Shown here one piece after another: positions 34,492-45,302 of a stretch of DNA of 64,000 nucleotides (the stretch's first letter is position 1; each line of letters opens with the position of its first letter). The stretch is from contig OMVT01000001.1 in assembly GCA_900314535.1 (NCBI GenBank), positions 1-64,000 on the forward strand. Reading direction: 5' to 3'. Source of the DNA: an uncultured Olsenella sp. (lineage in GTDB: Bacteria; Actinomycetota; Coriobacteriia; Coriobacteriales; Atopobiaceae). Both the position numbers and the translations under genes were made by a program. A model generated the notes under the pieces. It made no database searches, was not told the DNA's origin, and saw only the letters and a program-made list of their open reading frames with translations.

Positions 34492-34962
34492 ATGCCGCGT
34501 CGTGCAGCAGCAGTCCGCCGCGAGGTCCAGCCGGATGCAAAGTACAACAACCGTCTGGTCACCCAGCTTATCAACAAGGTCCTTCTTGACGGCAAGAAGT
34601 CGACCGCAGAGCGCATCGTCTATGGTGCCTTCGATATCGTCGCAGAGAAGACCGGCGAGGATGCCCTGACCGTCTTCAAGAAGGCCATGGACAACATCCG
34701 CCCGACCCTCGAGGTCAAGCCCCGTCGTGTCGGTGGCGCAACCTATCAGGTTCCTATGGAGGTCAACTCCCGTCGTGCCACCACGCTGGCTATCCGCTGG
34801 CTCGTGAACTTCTCCCGTGCCCGCAAGGAGAAGACGATGGCCGAGCGCCTTGCCTCCGAGATTCTCGATGCCTCCAACGGCGTCGGCGCATCCGTGAAGC
34901 GTCGCGAGGACCTCTACAAGATGGCAGAGGCCAACCGCGCCTTCTCTCACTACCGCTACTAG
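34492..34962 (+). CDS. rpsG: 30S ribosomal protein S7
   Basis: A 156-residue S7 that nucleates assembly of the 30S head. It begins [14 protein letters not shown] and contains [34 protein letters not shown] and the C-terminal [10 protein letters not shown] that reaches toward the E-site. It has a GAGGAG ribosome site. It lies between rpsL and fusA, 21 bases before the latter. Confidence 0.97.
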   Translation: MPRRAAAVRREVQPDAKYNNRLVTQLINKVLLDGKKSTAERIVYGAFDIVAEKTGEDALTVFKKAMDNIRPTLEVKPRRVGGATYQVPMEVNSRRATTLAIRWLVNFSRARKEKTMAERLASEILDASNGVGASVKRREDLYKMAEANRAFSHYRY

Positions 34963-34983
34963 TCGGGATCTGAGGAGCAGAAT

Positions 34984-37083
34984 ATGGCAAAGCCAAAGTA
35001 TGACCTTCATAACCTGCGCAATATTGGCATCATGGCCCATATCGATGCAGGCAAGACCACGACCACGGAGCGCATCCTCTACTACACCGGCAAGACCCAC
35101 AAGATCGGCGAGGTCCACGACGGTGCTGCAACGATGGACTGGATGGTTCAGGAGCAGGAGCGCGGCGTTACCATTACGTCCGCAGCTACGACGTGCTTCT
35201 GGAAGGACCATGTCATCCAGATCATCGACACCCCGGGCCACGTCGACTTCACGGCTGAGGTCGAGCGTTCCCTGCGTGTCCTCGACGGCGCTGTCGCTGT
35301 CTTCGATGCTGTCGCAGGTGTCCAGCCCCAGTCCGAGACGGTCTGGCGCCAGGCCCACAACTACAACGTCCCGCGCATCGCCTTCATCAACAAGTATGAC
35401 CGTGTCGGCTCTGACTTCTGGCACGCCATCGACACGATGAAGGACCGTCTGGGTGCCAACGCTGTTGCTGCCCAGATCCCGATGGGCGCAGAGGCAAACT
35501 TCTGGGGCCTCATCGACCTCGTCACCATGGAGGCATGGGACTTCAAGGAAGACGCCAAGGGCATGATCTACCCTGAGGTCATGGACGAGATTCCTGACGA
35601 GTTCAAGGAGCAGGCACAGGAGAAGCATGATGAGCTTCTCGAGCAGGCCGCCAACTTCGACGACGATCTCATGGAGAAGATCCTCGAGGACGAGACCCCG
35701 ACGGTCGACGAGGTCAAGGCTGCTCTGCGCAAGGGCGTCATCGCCAACAAGCTCAACCTTGTCTTCGTGGGCTCTGCCTACAAGAACAAGGGCATCCAGG
35801 AGCTTCTTGACGCAATCTGCGACTACCTGCCGTCCCCGCTCGACATTCCGCCTACCGAGGGCACCGATCCCAACACGGGCGAGACAATCTCGCGCAAGGC
35901 TGACGTCAACGAGCCGTTCGCAGCTCTCGCCTTCAAGATCATGACCGACCCCTACGTCGGCAAGCTCACCTACATCCGCGTCTACTCTGGTCACGAGGAG
36001 GCAGGCTCCTACGTCTACAACGTGAACAAGGACACGCGCGAGCGTCTCGGCCGCATCCTCGAGATGAATGCAAACGACCGTGTCGATCGTGAGGCATGCT
36101 CTGCAGGCGACATCGTTGCATGCGTCGGCCTCAAGAACACGACGACCGGCAACACCCTCTGCGACGAGAATCACCCCATCGTGCTCGAGTCCATCGAGTT
36201 CGCAAAGCCCGTCATCGACGTCGCTGTCGAGCCGAAGTCCAAGGCCGAGCAGGAGAAGATGTCTGTGGGCCTCGCCAAGCTCGCTGAGGAGGACCCGACC
36301 TTCCAGGTCCACACCGACCACGAGACCGGCCAGACCATCATCGCCGGCATGGGCGAGCTGCACCTCGAGATCATCATCGACCGTCTGCGCCGTGAGTTCC
36401 ACGTCGACTGCAACGTGGGCAAGCCGCAGGTTGCCTACCGTGAGACCGCTGGCCACGCTGTGAAGCATGTCCAGGGCAAGTTCGTCCGCCAGTCCGGTGG
36501 CCGTGGCCAGTACGGCGACGCCATCATCGACATGGAGCCGAACGAGGAGGGCAAGGGCTACGAGTTCATCGACGCTACCGTCGGTGGCTCCATCCCCAAG
36601 GAGTACATCCCGTCTGTCGACAAGGGCATCCAGGAGGCGCTCCAGTCTGGCGTCATCGCCGGCTACCCGGTCGAGGACATCAAGGTCACCCTCGTCGATG
36701 GTTCCTACCACGAGGTCGACTCCTCCGAGGCTGCATTCAAGATTGCAGGCTCCATGGCCATCAAGAAGGCCCTTCAGGAGTCCGACCCTGTCCTTCTCGA
36801 GCCGATCGAGCGCGTCGACGTCGAGACGCCCGAGCAGTACATGGGCGACGTCATGGGCAACCTCTCCAGCCGCCGCGGCAAGATCGAGGGCATGGAGGAT
36901 CGCTCCAACACCAAGGTCATCCGCGCCAAGGTGCCCCTGGCCGAGATGTTCGGCTATGCTACCGACCTTCGCTCCCAGACGCAGGGCCGTGCAAGCTACA
37001 CCATGCAGTTCGACAGCTACGAGGCCGTCCCGAAGAACATCAAGGACGAGATTGTTGCCAAGAACGCCGGAAAGTCTGAGTAA
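34984..37083 (+). CDS. fusA: elongation factor G
   Basis: A 699-residue EF-G that drives translocation. G1 is [10 protein letters not shown] (near residue 17), G3 is DTPGHVDFT, and G4 is NKYDR with Tyr where the most common form is NKMDR. Domain IV includes [11 protein letters not shown] and the domain V end is [18 protein letters not shown]. The length is standard. The next gene is rpsJ, not tuf. Confidence 0.97.
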   Translation: MAKPKYDLHNLRNIGIMAHIDAGKTTTTERILYYTGKTHKIGEVHDGAATMDWMVQEQERGVTITSAATTCFWKDHVIQIIDTPGHVDFTAEVERSLRVLDGAVAVFDAVAGVQPQSETVWRQAHNYNVPRIAFINKYDRVGSDFWHAIDTMKDRLGANAVAAQIPMGAEANFWGLIDLVTMEAWDFKEDAKGMIYPEVMDEIPDEFKEQAQEKHDELLEQAANFDDDLMEKILEDETPTVDEVKAALRKGVIANKLNLVFVGSAYKNKGIQELLDAICDYLPSPLDIPPTEGTDPNTGETISRKADVNEPFAALAFKIMTDPYVGKLTYIRVYSGHEEAGSYVYNVNKDTRERLGRILEMNANDRVDREACSAGDIVACVGLKNTTTGNTLCDENHPIVLESIEFAKPVIDVAVEPKSKAEQEKMSVGLAKLAEEDPTFQVHTDHETGQTIIAGMGELHLEIIIDRLRREFHVDCNVGKPQVAYRETAGHAVKHVQGKFVRQSGGRGQYGDAIIDMEPNEEGKGYEFIDATVGGSIPKEYIPSVDKGIQEALQSGVIAGYPVEDIKVTLVDGSYHEVDSSEAAFKIAGSMAIKKALQESDPVLLEPIERVDVETPEQYMGDVMGNLSSRRGKIEGMEDRSNTKVIRAKVPLAEMFGYATDLRSQTQGRASYTMQFDSYEAVPKNIKDEIVAKNAGKSE

Positions 37084-37124
37084 TTACAAGCTCGAGCGTC
37101 TTCGCTCTAAATGGAGGTACCACC

Positions 37125-37433
37125 GTGTCAAACCAGAAGATCAGGATCCGCCTCAAGGGCTATGATCACGAGGTCGTTGATCAGTCCTCGAAGCTCATCG
37201 TGGACACTGCACAGAAGACGGGCGCCCGTGTTTCCGGCCCCATCCCCCTGCCCACCGAGCGTTCCCTCTATACGGTCATCCGTTCGCCGCACAAGGACAA
37301 GGATTCCCGCGAGCAGTTCGAGATGCGCACGCACAAGCGCCTCATCGACATCCTCGACCCCACGTCCTCGACCGTCGACTCGCTCATGCGTCTCGACCTC
37401 CCCGCAGGCGTCGATATCGAGATCAAGCTCTAA
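37125..37433 (+). CDS. rpsJ: 30S ribosomal protein S10 (NusE)
   Basis: A 102-residue S10, which also acts as NusE in antitermination and NusG-ribosome coupling. It begins [20 protein letters not shown] and contains [20 protein letters not shown] and [15 protein letters not shown]. The start is GTG after AATGGAGGT. Rather than opening the S10 operon, it closes the str unit and is followed by a terminator and a new promoter. Confidence 0.97.
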   Translation: MSNQKIRIRLKGYDHEVVDQSSKLIVDTAQKTGARVSGPIPLPTERSLYTVIRSPHKDKDSREQFEMRTHKRLIDILDPTSSTVDSLMRLDLPAGVDIEIKL

Positions 37434-37453
37434 GGTCTCCCGATAGTGCATGC

Positions 37454-37487
37454 AAGGCTCCCCTGCTTCGGCAAGGGAGCCTTTTCT
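37454..37487 (+). terminator. intrinsic terminator after rpsJ
   Basis: AAGGCTCCC..TGC, TTCG, GCA..GGGAGCCTT with one C-A mismatch is followed by TTTTCTT. It separates rpsJ from rplC. Confidence 0.9.
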
Positions 37488-37612
37488 TCTCTCAGGGAGC
37501 TCAAGAAGGGCATCCAAACAGCTTGCAGAACGTGGCCTTCGTGTCTAGGGAACGCCCGGGAACGTGGAAAACAAAGCCGCAGGCAGATGGGCTGAAAAAC
37601 ATTGAGAAGATA

Positions 37613-37641
37613 TTGTGAAACCAGGCATATGAGTGTAAAGT
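37613..37641 (+). promoter_or_regulatory. promoter of rplC operon
   Basis: TTGTGA, 17 bases, TAAAGT. It would give a leader of about 130 nt before rplC that contains a GCGCATGCGC palindrome (37670) and a CACATC/GATGTG hairpin (37698-37713), a candidate L4-type autoregulatory region by position only. Confidence 0.6.
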
Positions 37642-37778
37642 AATAAAGCTGTCTTTCGGGGGCATCTATGCGCATGCGCCGATTGTCCAGAAAGACGCAC
37701 ATCACAGGATGTGGTCCGCTGGGGGAGGGCACACGAGTGTCCACTGGGTCCCATGACCACCGAAGGTAAGGATTGAGT

Positions 37779-38399
37779 ATGGTCAGCACTATTCTCGGCC
37801 GCAAGCTGGGGATGACGCAGATCTTCGACGAGGACGACAACTTCGTCCCTGTCACCGTCATCCTGGCAGGCCCCTGCACCGTCTCACAGGTGAAGACCAA
37901 GGAGACGGACGGCTACGAGGCCGTTCAGATCGGCTTTGGTGCGCTAAAGCCGAAGCACGTGAACAAGCCTATGGCTGGTCACTTTGCCAAGGCCGGCGTC
38001 GAGCCGATGAAGTATCTGCGCGAGGTCCGCGTCGATGATGCTTCTCAGTACAGCTGCGGCGACAAGGTCACTGTCGAGGCTTTCGCAGACGTGAAGGCAG
38101 TCGACGTCACCGGCACCTCCAAGGGCAAGGGCTTCCAGGGCACGGTCAAGCGCTGGAACTTCTCCCGCGGTCCTATGGCTCATGGTTCCCGCAACCAGCG
38201 CGAGCCGGGCTCCATCGGCCAGTGCGCCTATCCAGCCCGTGTCCGCAAGGGTCTCCACATGGCAGGCCACATGGGCGATGAGCGCGTGACGGTGAAGAAC
38301 CTCAAGCTCGTGCGCGTCGACGCAGAGCAGAACCTCATGCTCGTTAAGGGCGCTGTCCCCGGCGGCAAGGACGCTATCGTATCTATCCGCATGGCTTAA
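37779..38399 (+). CDS. rplC: 50S ribosomal protein L3
   Basis: A 206-residue L3, an early 50S assembly protein near the peptidyl-transferase centre. It begins [17 protein letters not shown] and contains [17 protein letters not shown] and the W-loop region [18 protein letters not shown]. The ATG at 37779 fits the family; an in-frame TTG lies 6 bases upstream. It is first in the truncated S10 operon. Confidence 0.97.
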   Translation: MVSTILGRKLGMTQIFDEDDNFVPVTVILAGPCTVSQVKTKETDGYEAVQIGFGALKPKHVNKPMAGHFAKAGVEPMKYLREVRVDDASQYSCGDKVTVEAFADVKAVDVTGTSKGKGFQGTVKRWNFSRGPMAHGSRNQREPGSIGQCAYPARVRKGLHMAGHMGDERVTVKNLKLVRVDAEQNLMLVKGAVPGGKDAIVSIRMA

Positions 38400-38437
38400 G
38401 GCCACACAGCACAGCTTTAGGCTAACAAGGAGGACAA

Positions 38438-39064
38438 ATGTCCAGCATCGATGTAAAGAATATGGCAGGTGAAACGGTCTCTACCGCAGAGCTGGCTGAC
38501 GCCATCTACGGCATCGAGCCCAACATCCCTGTCGTGCACAAGGTCGTGACTGTCCAGGCTGCAAGCCGTCGCCAGGGCACCCACTCCACCAAGAACCGCG
38601 CAGCCGTCTCCGGCGGCGGCGTCAAGCCGTTCCGCCAGAAGGGCACGGGTCGTGCTCGCCAGGGCACCATCCGCGCTCCTCAGATGGTCGGCGGCGGCGT
38701 TGTCTTCGGACCGACGCCCCACAGCCATGCACGCCGCGCGAACAAGAAGGAAGTCAAGCTCGCAATGCGCTCCGTCCTCTCCGGCAAGCTCGCTGATTCC
38801 GAGCTCGTCCTTCTGGACAACGTTGCATTCGAGAAGCCTTCCACGAAGGCTGCAGCTGCCATGATCAAGGCTCTCGGCCTTGACAGCAAGCGCGTGACCG
38901 TCGTCGTCGACGACGAGGATGTCACGAGCTACCTCTCGCTTCGCAACCTCCCCAATGTCCTCGTGATCGGTCAGTCCGAGGCCAACACGGAGTACCTGAT
39001 CGACAACGGCGCACTGGTCATGCCGGTTGCTGTCGCGAAGTACTTCGAGGAGGTGCTCGCGTAA
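38438..39064 (+). CDS. rplD: 50S ribosomal protein L4
   Basis: A 208-residue L4, which lines the peptide exit tunnel and in E. coli represses the S10 operon. The extended loop is [20 protein letters not shown], followed by [12 protein letters not shown]. The C-terminal half has [13 protein letters not shown]. An AAGGAGG ribosome site precedes the ATG. Its stop abuts the rplW ATG. Confidence 0.97.
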   Translation: MSSIDVKNMAGETVSTAELADAIYGIEPNIPVVHKVVTVQAASRRQGTHSTKNRAAVSGGGVKPFRQKGTGRARQGTIRAPQMVGGGVVFGPTPHSHARRANKKEVKLAMRSVLSGKLADSELVLLDNVAFEKPSTKAAAAMIKALGLDSKRVTVVVDDEDVTSYLSLRNLPNVLVIGQSEANTEYLIDNGALVMPVAVAKYFEEVLA

Positions 39065-39367
39065 ATGAACTCCAAGTACAACGTGATCATCCGCCCGGTT
39101 GTCACCGAGCGTTCCTTTGACTTCATGGAGCAGGGCAAGTACACCTTCGAGGTTGCCGCCAAGGCACCGAAGGAGGAGATTGCCGACGCTGTCGAGAAGC
39201 TCTTCAACGTCCATGTCGTGAAGGTCAACACCATGTGGGTGAAGCCGAAGACGAAGCGCGTCCGCTATGTCGCAGGCAAGACCCGCACGTGGAAGAAGGC
39301 CATCGTCACGCTCGCCGAGGGTGAGTCCATCGAGGTCTTCGCTCAGAAGGCAGCTGCCGAAGAGTAG
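39065..39367 (+). CDS. rplW: 50S ribosomal protein L23
   Basis: A 100-residue L23 at the exit-tunnel mouth, docking site for trigger factor and SRP. Landmarks are IIRPVVTERSFDFMEQGKYTFEV and the exposed loop VKPKTKRVRYVAGKTRTWKKAIVTL. The ATG is immediately after the rplD stop (TAAATG), so translation is coupled. Confidence 0.96.
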   Translation: MNSKYNVIIRPVVTERSFDFMEQGKYTFEVAAKAPKEEIADAVEKLFNVHVVKVNTMWVKPKTKRVRYVAGKTRTWKKAIVTLAEGESIEVFAQKAAAEE

Positions 39368-39375
39368 GTATCTCT

Positions 39376-39395
39376 GCCCCCGCGAAAGCGGGGGC
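39376..39395 (+). promoter_or_regulatory. GNRA-tetraloop hairpin between rplW and rplB
   Basis: GCCCCCGC, GAAA, GCGGGGGC: a very stable 8-bp hairpin 9 bases after the rplW stop, without a T-run. The intercistronic gap is unusually long (149 bases); a stability or processing element is likely. Confidence 0.5.
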
Positions 39396-39516
39396 TCAGT
39401 TCGGGTGCCGTGCATGTAGGATACGCGCGGTACCGTGGTAATCCGGCGTCATCGCGTCCCGAGGCATGAGCCTCACATCCCTGAACACGATGGCCAACGG
39501 ACAAGAAGGGAAAGCA

Positions 39517-40353
<837 letters not shown>

Positions 40354-40375
40354 ACCGCGAACAGGAGTTGAAACA

Positions 40376-40636
40376 ATGAGCAGAAGTCTCAAGAAGGGCC
40401 CGTACGTGGAGACTCGCCTCCTCGAGCGTGTCACCAAGATGAACGAGTCTGGCGACAAGGAGGTCATCAAGACCTGGAGCCGTTCCAGCACCATCTATCC
40501 TGAGATGGTCGGACACACGATCGCTGTCCACAACGGTCGTCAGCACGTCCCCGTATTCGTCACCGAGTCCATGGTCGGCCACAAGCTCGGAGAGTTCTCT
40601 CCGACCCGCACCTTCCGTGGCCACAAGGAAGCATAA
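40376..40636 (+). CDS. rpsS: 30S ribosomal protein S19
   Basis: An 86-residue S19 in the 30S head near the A-site finger. It begins [15 protein letters not shown] and contains [24 protein letters not shown] and the C-terminal [13 protein letters not shown]. The GAACAGGAG ribosome site is good. It is 22 bases after rplB and 15 before rplV. Confidence 0.97.
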   Translation: MSRSLKKGPYVETRLLERVTKMNESGDKEVIKTWSRSSTIYPEMVGHTIAVHNGRQHVPVFVTESMVGHKLGEFSPTRTFRGHKEA

Positions 40637-40651
40637 GGAGGTCACGACTAA

Positions 40652-41014
40652 ATGAAGCGTATTGAAGTCGAGAACGGCGTCTCCGCTACTGCAAAGTACG
40701 TGCGCATGGCTCCTCGCAAGGTTCGTCTGGTCGTCGACCAGATTCGCAACAAGTCCGTGTCCCAGGCTCTGGAGCTTCTCCAGTTCGCCGAGGTCGCAGC
40801 TGCAGTGCCCGTCGAGAAGGTCCTGCGCTCTGCCGTCGCGAACGCCGAGAACAACAACAACCTCCGCGCGAACAACCTCTACATCGCCGAGGCCTACGTC
40901 GATGAAGGCCCGACGCTGAAGCGCATCCGTCCGCGTGCAAAGGGCTCTGCGTCCCGCATCAACAAGCGCACGAGCCACATCACCATTGTTGTCGCTCCTC
41001 GAAAGGAGGCGTAA
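40652..41014 (+). CDS. rplV: 50S ribosomal protein L22
   Basis: A 120-residue L22 whose beta-hairpin lines the exit tunnel. It contains [40 protein letters not shown] and the hairpin region [21 protein letters not shown]. No insertion or deletion typical of macrolide-resistant mutants is apparent. It is followed 3 bases later by rpsC. Confidence 0.97.
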   Translation: MKRIEVENGVSATAKYVRMAPRKVRLVVDQIRNKSVSQALELLQFAEVAAAVPVEKVLRSAVANAENNNNLRANNLYIAEAYVDEGPTLKRIRPRAKGSASRINKRTSHITIVVAPRKEA

Positions 41015-41017
41015 GGG

Positions 41018-41728
41018 ATGGGCCAGAAAGTACAGCCTACTGGTTTCCGCCTCGGCATCACCGAGAACTGGCGTTCCCGTTGGTACGCTGGCAAGGATTA
41101 CTCCACCAAGCTTGGCAACGATCTCAAGATCCGCAAGTTCCTCGAGAAGAAGCTTGAGCGCGCAGCCCTGTCCCGCGTCGAGATCGAGCGTGCTGGCGAC
41201 AAGGTCAAGGTCATCATCTACACCGCCCGTCCGGGCATCGTGATCGGCAAGAAGGGCTCTGAGATCGACGCCCTCCGCACCGAGCTCGAGAAGGTCGCTG
41301 GTGTCTCCAAAGGCCAGATCTCTGTCGACGTCGTCGAGATCAAGCGTCCGGAGCTTGACGCCACGCTCGTTGCCCAGTCCATCGCTGAGCAGCTCGAGGG
41401 CCGTGTCGCCTTCCGTCGTGCCATGCGCAAGGCAGTCCAGTCTGCCCGCAAGGCCGGCGCAAAGGGCATCCGTATCCAGTGCTCTGGCCGTCTGAACGGC
41501 GCAGAGATGGGCCGTCGCGAGTGGTACCGCGAGGGCCGCGTGCCTCTGCACACGCTTCGCGCCAAGATCGACTTCGGCGAGGCCACTGCCCGCACCTCCA
41601 TGGGTGCTTGCGGCATCAAGGTCTGGATCTACCTCGGCGAGAAGCTTCCGGGACAGCCTGTGCCCAACCCGGCACTCGAGGGCCCGTCGCGTCCACGCCG
41701 CCGCAATAACGAGAGGAGGGGCAACTAA
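41018..41728 (+). CDS. rpsC: 30S ribosomal protein S3
   Basis: A 236-residue S3 at the mRNA entry channel with helicase-related residues. It begins [17 protein letters not shown]. The KH domain is around [17 protein letters not shown], and the C-terminal domain contains [20 protein letters not shown]. Its C-terminus ends [10 protein letters not shown]. The stop overlaps the rplP ATG by one base (TAATG). Confidence 0.97.
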   Translation: MGQKVQPTGFRLGITENWRSRWYAGKDYSTKLGNDLKIRKFLEKKLERAALSRVEIERAGDKVKVIIYTARPGIVIGKKGSEIDALRTELEKVAGVSKGQISVDVVEIKRPELDATLVAQSIAEQLEGRVAFRRAMRKAVQSARKAGAKGIRIQCSGRLNGAEMGRREWYREGRVPLHTLRAKIDFGEATARTSMGACGIKVWIYLGEKLPGQPVPNPALEGPSRPRRRNNERRGN

Positions 41729-42141
41729 TGCTGGCTCCTAAGCGTGTTCTTCACCGCAAGGTTCAGCGTGGCTCCATGAAGGGCCAGGCCAAGGGCAACA
41801 CCAAGATCTACAACGGCGAGTGGGGTCTCGTGTCCCTCGAGCGTCACTGGATCACCAACCGCCAGATCGAGGCTGCCCGTGTCGCCATCACGCGTTATAT
41901 GAAGCGTGGCGGCCGCATCTGGATCACCATCTTCCCGGACAAGCCGATCACCAAGCACCCGGCCGAGGCCCGAATGGGTTCCGGCAAGGGCAACCCGGAA
42001 GAGTGGGTCGCTGTCGTCAAGCCTGGCCGCATCATGTTCGAGGTCGGCGACGTCGACGAGGCAACCGCCAAGGAGGCTCTGCGTCTTGCGCAGCACAAGC
42101 TTCCTATCAAGACCAAGATCGTCAAGCGCGGGGAGGAGTAG
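41728..42141 (+). CDS. rplP: 50S ribosomal protein L16
   Basis: A 137-residue L16 near the A-site tRNA elbow. It begins [22 protein letters not shown] and contains [22 protein letters not shown] and [19 protein letters not shown]. It is translationally coupled to rpsC by a one-base overlap and lies 3 bases before rpmC. Confidence 0.97.
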   Translation: MLAPKRVLHRKVQRGSMKGQAKGNTKIYNGEWGLVSLERHWITNRQIEAARVAITRYMKRGGRIWITIFPDKPITKHPAEARMGSGKGNPEEWVAVVKPGRIMFEVGDVDEATAKEALRLAQHKLPIKTKIVKRGEE

Positions 42142-42144
42142 AAC

Positions 42145-42360
42145 ATGAAGCCGAGTGAAGTCCGCGCACTTTCCGACGAAGAGCTCCAGAAGAAGCTCGA
42201 AGACGCTCGTGCCGAGCTCTTCAACCTCCGTTTCCAGATGGCAACGAGCCAGCTGGACAACACGGCACGCGTGACGACCGTCAAGCGTGACATTGCCCGC
42301 ATCCTTACCGAGATGCGTGCACGCGAGCTCGCAGCCGCAAAGACTGCAGCCGAGAACTAG
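42145..42360 (+). CDS. rpmC: 50S ribosomal protein L29
   Basis: A 71-residue L29, a two-helix protein at the exit-tunnel rim next to L23. It contains [20 protein letters not shown] and the family core [28 protein letters not shown] ribosome site overlaps the rplP stop. Confidence 0.95.
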   Translation: MKPSEVRALSDEELQKKLEDARAELFNLRFQMATSQLDNTARVTTVKRDIARILTEMRARELAAAKTAAEN

Positions 42361-42376
42361 ATCGTAGGAGATACAA

Positions 42377-42643
42377 ATGGCTGATACCGAAGAGAGGAAC
42401 TCTCGCAAGGTCCGTACCGGCGTCGTCTGCGCTATCTCTGGCGACAAGACGGTTGCTGTCGAGATGACGTACAGGAAGCGTCATCCGAAGTACGGCAAGA
42501 TGATGACCATCAAGAAGAAGCTTCACTGCCACGACGAGAAGAACGAGTGCGGCCTCGGCGACACCGTCCGCGTCATGGAGACCCGCCCCCTGAGCAAGAC
42601 CAAGCGCTGGCGTGTCGTGGAGATCGTGGAGCGCGCCAAGTAA
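42377..42643 (+). CDS. rpsQ: 30S ribosomal protein S17
   Basis: An 88-residue S17, an OB-fold primary assembly protein. It contains [33 protein letters not shown] and the C-terminal [20 protein letters not shown]. The ribosome site is TAGGAGAT. rplN follows after 84 bases. Confidence 0.97.
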   Translation: MADTEERNSRKVRTGVVCAISGDKTVAVEMTYRKRHPKYGKMMTIKKKLHCHDEKNECGLGDTVRVMETRPLSKTKRWRVVEIVERAK

Positions 42644-42727
42644 GTTTTTCGTAAATGACATTCCCAGCCACGTGCGTTGCACGTGCGGACGCACCTCTGG
42701 CCGGGATCTATGTTCGGAGGAACATTC

Positions 42728-43096
42728 ATGATTCAGATGGAGACCATGCTCAACGTCGCCGACAACTCCGGCGCACGTCGAGTCAAGTGCATCAAGGTCA
42801 TGGGCGGCTCCAAGCGTCGTTACGCAGGCATCGGCGACATCATCAAGTGCGCCGTGCAGGAGGCCACGCCCGGTGGCAACGTGAAGAAGGGTGACATCGT
42901 CACCTGCGTTGTCGTCCGCACCGTCAAGGAGACGCGTCGCAAGGACGGCAGCTACATCAAGTTCGATCAGAACGCCTGCGTCCTGGTCCAGAAGGACGGC
43001 ACCCCCGTGGGCACCCGTATCTTCGGGCCGGTTGCGCGTGAGCTCCGCGATCGCAAGTACATGAAGATCGTCTCGCTCGCACCTGAGACGCTGTAA
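42728..43096 (+). CDS. rplN: 50S ribosomal protein L14
   Basis: A 122-residue L14 at the subunit interface. It begins [20 protein letters not shown] and contains [21 protein letters not shown] and [13 protein letters not shown]. The ATG at 42728 follows TCGGAGGAAC; an upstream ATG (42677) lies in the intercistronic region and is not conserved-looking. Confidence 0.97.
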   Translation: MIQMETMLNVADNSGARRVKCIKVMGGSKRRYAGIGDIIKCAVQEATPGGNVKKGDIVTCVVVRTVKETRRKDGSYIKFDQNACVLVQKDGTPVGTRIFGPVARELRDRKYMKIVSLAPETL

Positions 43097-43110
43097 GGAG
43101 ACGATTAGTC

Positions 43111-43428
43111 ATGGCAAAGATGAATGTGAAGAAGGGCGATCAGGTCCAGATCATCTCTGGCAAGGACCGCGGCAAGCAGGGCGAAGTCCTGCGCGCGTTC
43201 CCCTCTGACCGCAAGGTCGTCGTCGAGGGCGTCGCTCTCGTCAAGAAGGCTCAGCGTCCTGACGCTCAGGGCCAGAACGGCGGCTTCGTGACCCGCGAGG
43301 CAAAGATCGACGTTTCCAACGTCATGCTTATCTGCCCGTCCTGCGGCAAGCCGACCCGCGTTGGCCATGCCAAGAACGACGAGGGCAAGAAGGTTCGCGT
43401 CTGCAAGAAGTGCGGCGCACAGTTCTAA
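43111..43428 (+). CDS. rplX: 50S ribosomal protein L24
   Basis: A 105-residue L24, assembly initiator with a KOW motif (KKGDQVQIISGKDRGKQGEV). The C-terminus has CPSCGKPTRVG and CKKCGAQF, a zinc-ribbon-like pair of CxxC motifs seen in some bacterial L24. In most bacteria rplE follows within a few tens of bases; here a terminator and an unrelated gene intervene. Confidence 0.96.
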   Translation: MAKMNVKKGDQVQIISGKDRGKQGEVLRAFPSDRKVVVEGVALVKKAQRPDAQGQNGGFVTREAKIDVSNVMLICPSCGKPTRVGHAKNDEGKKVRVCKKCGAQF

Positions 43429-43449
43429 GCCTGCTTTCAGAGCACGCCC

Positions 43450-43485
43450 AAGCGCTCCGAGCCATACGGTTCGGGGCGCTTTTCT
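43450..43485 (+). terminator. intrinsic terminator after rplX, inside the spc operon
   Basis: AAGCGCTCCGAGCC, ATAC, GGTTCGGGGCGCTT (14 pairs including G-T) is followed by TTTTCTT. It lies 22 bases after the rplX stop and splits the canonical S10-spc array. Confidence 0.92.
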
Positions 43486-43541
43486 TATAGGCAGAGGGCT
43501 CAGGCGGCGCTAGAGTGGAGTCATGGAGAGAAAGGGCCCCT

Positions 43542-44540
43542 ATGTCCGATATGCATATCCTGGTCGTGCTGCCGGTAAGCGAAGAGGAAGCACAAGAGCT
43601 CAAAGAGACAGCACCTCAGGCCACCTTCATGTTCAAGGCGCTGGTCAAAGATCCTGCGCGCATTGCAACGACGCCCGAATTCGAGCTCACGGATGAGGAG
43701 ATTGCCGCTGCGGACATCATCATCGGCAATGTGCCTGCAGCGCGTCTTTTGGGCGCAGCACGTCTCAAGTGGATCCAGCTCGGGAGTGCCGGTGCCGATG
43801 CCTACGTGAAGCCAGGCGTGCTGGGGGAGGATGTACGCATCTCGAACTCGGTGGGCTGCTACGGCCCTGCCGTGGCCGAGCACTCCTTTGCGCTTCTGCT
43901 CTCGCTCATGAAGAAGCTCTATCGGTATGAGGATGACCAGAGGGCGCATGTGTGGGGCGAAGAGGGGAACGTTTCGACGCTCGAAGGCGCTTCTGTCCTT
44001 GTCATGGGCGCAGGAGATATTGGCGAGCACTTCGCTCGGCTCTGCACTGCCATGGGGGCTACCTGCACTGCCTACAGGAGCCACGTGCCAGCCGAGCTTT
44101 CGGATTCATACCGGGCAGCGTTTGCACATACCATTGCGGGCAGAGATGCACTCATGGAGGCACTTCCTTCCTCCCAGGTCGTGGCATCCTTTCTGCCAAG
44201 CACGCCCGAGACGAAGGGACTTGTCGATGAGGAGTACCTGGCGGCACTCCCGAGAGGTGCCTATCTCGTGAATGCCGGCAGGGGAGACCTCATCGACTAT
44301 GCAGCGCTCAAAGAAGCGCTTGAGATCGGGGCGCTGGCAGGTGCGGCCATCGATGTCTCGGATCCTGAGCCTCTGCCTGAAGGGAGTCCGCTCTGGGATG
44401 TGCCGAACCTCCTCATCACACCGCATGTCTCAGGGTTCTGGCATCTGCCGAAGACGAGGAAGCTCGTGTTCCTGCGTGCCAAGGAGAATCTGGCGCACTA
44501 TCTTGCAGGGGAGAAGCTTGTGCATGAGGTGAAGAGGTAG
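43542..44540 (+). CDS. D-2-hydroxyacid dehydrogenase family protein
   Basis: A 332-residue NAD(P)-dependent D-isomer-specific 2-hydroxyacid dehydrogenase. The Rossmann motif is VLVMGAGDIGEHFARL. Catalytic residues are Arg in VNAGRGDLID, Glu in SDPEPLPEGSPLW and His in ITPHVSGFW. It reduces a 2-oxoacid or oxidises a D-2-hydroxyacid; the substrate is unknown. The ATG at 43542 follows GAGAAAGG. It sits in the same direction between rplX and rplE, after a strong terminator. Its codon use looks less biased than that of the ribosomal genes, which suggests insertion or an independent moderately expressed gene. Confidence 0.93.
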   Translation: MSDMHILVVLPVSEEEAQELKETAPQATFMFKALVKDPARIATTPEFELTDEEIAAADIIIGNVPAARLLGAARLKWIQLGSAGADAYVKPGVLGEDVRISNSVGCYGPAVAEHSFALLLSLMKKLYRYEDDQRAHVWGEEGNVSTLEGASVLVMGAGDIGEHFARLCTAMGATCTAYRSHVPAELSDSYRAAFAHTIAGRDALMEALPSSQVVASFLPSTPETKGLVDEEYLAALPRGAYLVNAGRGDLIDYAALKEALEIGALAGAAIDVSDPEPLPEGSPLWDVPNLLITPHVSGFWHLPKTRKLVFLRAKENLAHYLAGEKLVHEVKR

Positions 44541-44586
44541 ACTTCTGCCTCCAATTATGGATTCGCTCCATAAGCTGCGATTCTTC

Positions 44587-44615
44587 TGGCAAACCTCGTG
44601 AAGAACTCGTAAGAT
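44587..44615 (+). promoter_or_regulatory. possible promoter of rplE operon
   Basis: TGGCAA, 17 bases, TAAGAT. The -10 is good and the -35 weak. A TTATGGA/TCCATAA inverted repeat (44555-44573) lies just upstream. Some promoter is needed here because of the terminator after rplX. Confidence 0.4.
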
Positions 44616-44672
44616 ATCAATTTGTGTCTCTATGTCGGGGGGATTTCTGTCTCGGACATGAGATGCAGCTGG

Positions 44673-44714
44673 CTCCTGGGTGGACCAGGAGGCGTGAGGA
44701 CGGAAACCCCACGC
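44673..44714 (+). promoter_or_regulatory. structured leader RNA before rplE
   Basis: Two adjacent hairpins are present. CTCCTGG/CCAGGAG (44673-44691) has a 5-base loop. GCGTG..GG/CC.CACGC (44692-44714) has one bulged A. They end 16 bases before the GAAGGAG ribosome site, in a leader of about 120 nt. This is a candidate autoregulatory ribosomal-protein site. Confidence 0.5.
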
Positions 44715-44744
44715 TCAAAACCCCAAGATCGAAGGAGTACCTTC

Positions 44745-45302
44745 ATGGCAGACAAGTATGTGCCGCGCCTCAAGGAGAAGTACTACGCAGAGGTGCGTGA
44801 CGCACTCCAGAAGCAGTTCAACTACCCCAACCCGATGATGATTCCGAAGTTCGAGAAGATCGTCGTCAACATGGGCGTCGGCGAGGCTGCAACGGACGCC
44901 AAGGCAATCGACGGCGCTGTCGCTGACCTCCGCGCCATCACCGGCCAGCAGCCGATGATCACGCACGCCCGCAAGTCCATCGCTACGTTCCACCTTCGCC
45001 AGGGCCAGGCAATCGGTGCCAAGGTGACCCTGCGCGGCGACCGTATGTGGGAGTTCCTCGATCGCCTGATCGCAACGGCAATCCCCCGCATCCGCGACTT
45101 CCGCGGCATCTCCCCGAAGAGCTTCGACGGCCGTGGCAACTTCTCCATGGGCGTCACCGAGCAGCTCATCTTCCCGGAGATCGAGTTCGACAAGATCGAC
45201 CACACCCGCGGCATGGACATCACCATCGTCACGACCGCTGCAACCGACGAGGAGGGCAAGGCTCTTCTCGACGCCTACCACTTCCCGTTCAAGGCCGAGT
45301 AG
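44745..45302 (+). CDS. rplE: 50S ribosomal protein L5
   Basis: A 185-residue L5 that binds 5S rRNA and contacts P-site tRNA. It contains [31 protein letters not shown] and [19 protein letters not shown]. The ATG at 44745 follows GAAGGAG; the upstream frame is leader. It is the first gene of the second half of the spc operon. Confidence 0.97.
   Translation: MADKYVPRLKEKYYAEVRDALQKQFNYPNPMMIPKFEKIVVNMGVGEAATDAKAIDGAVADLRAITGQQPMITHARKSIATFHLRQGQAIGAKVTLRGDRMWEFLDRLIATAIPRIRDFRGISPKSFDGRGNFSMGVTEQLIFPEIEFDKIDHTRGMDITIVTTAATDEEGKALLDAYHFPFKAE

Noticed and set aside
43429-44541. horizontal transfer by a mobile element as the origin of the dehydrogenase
   Set aside because: No inverted repeats, target duplication, integrase or transposase remnant is visible, so only the insertion itself is reported.
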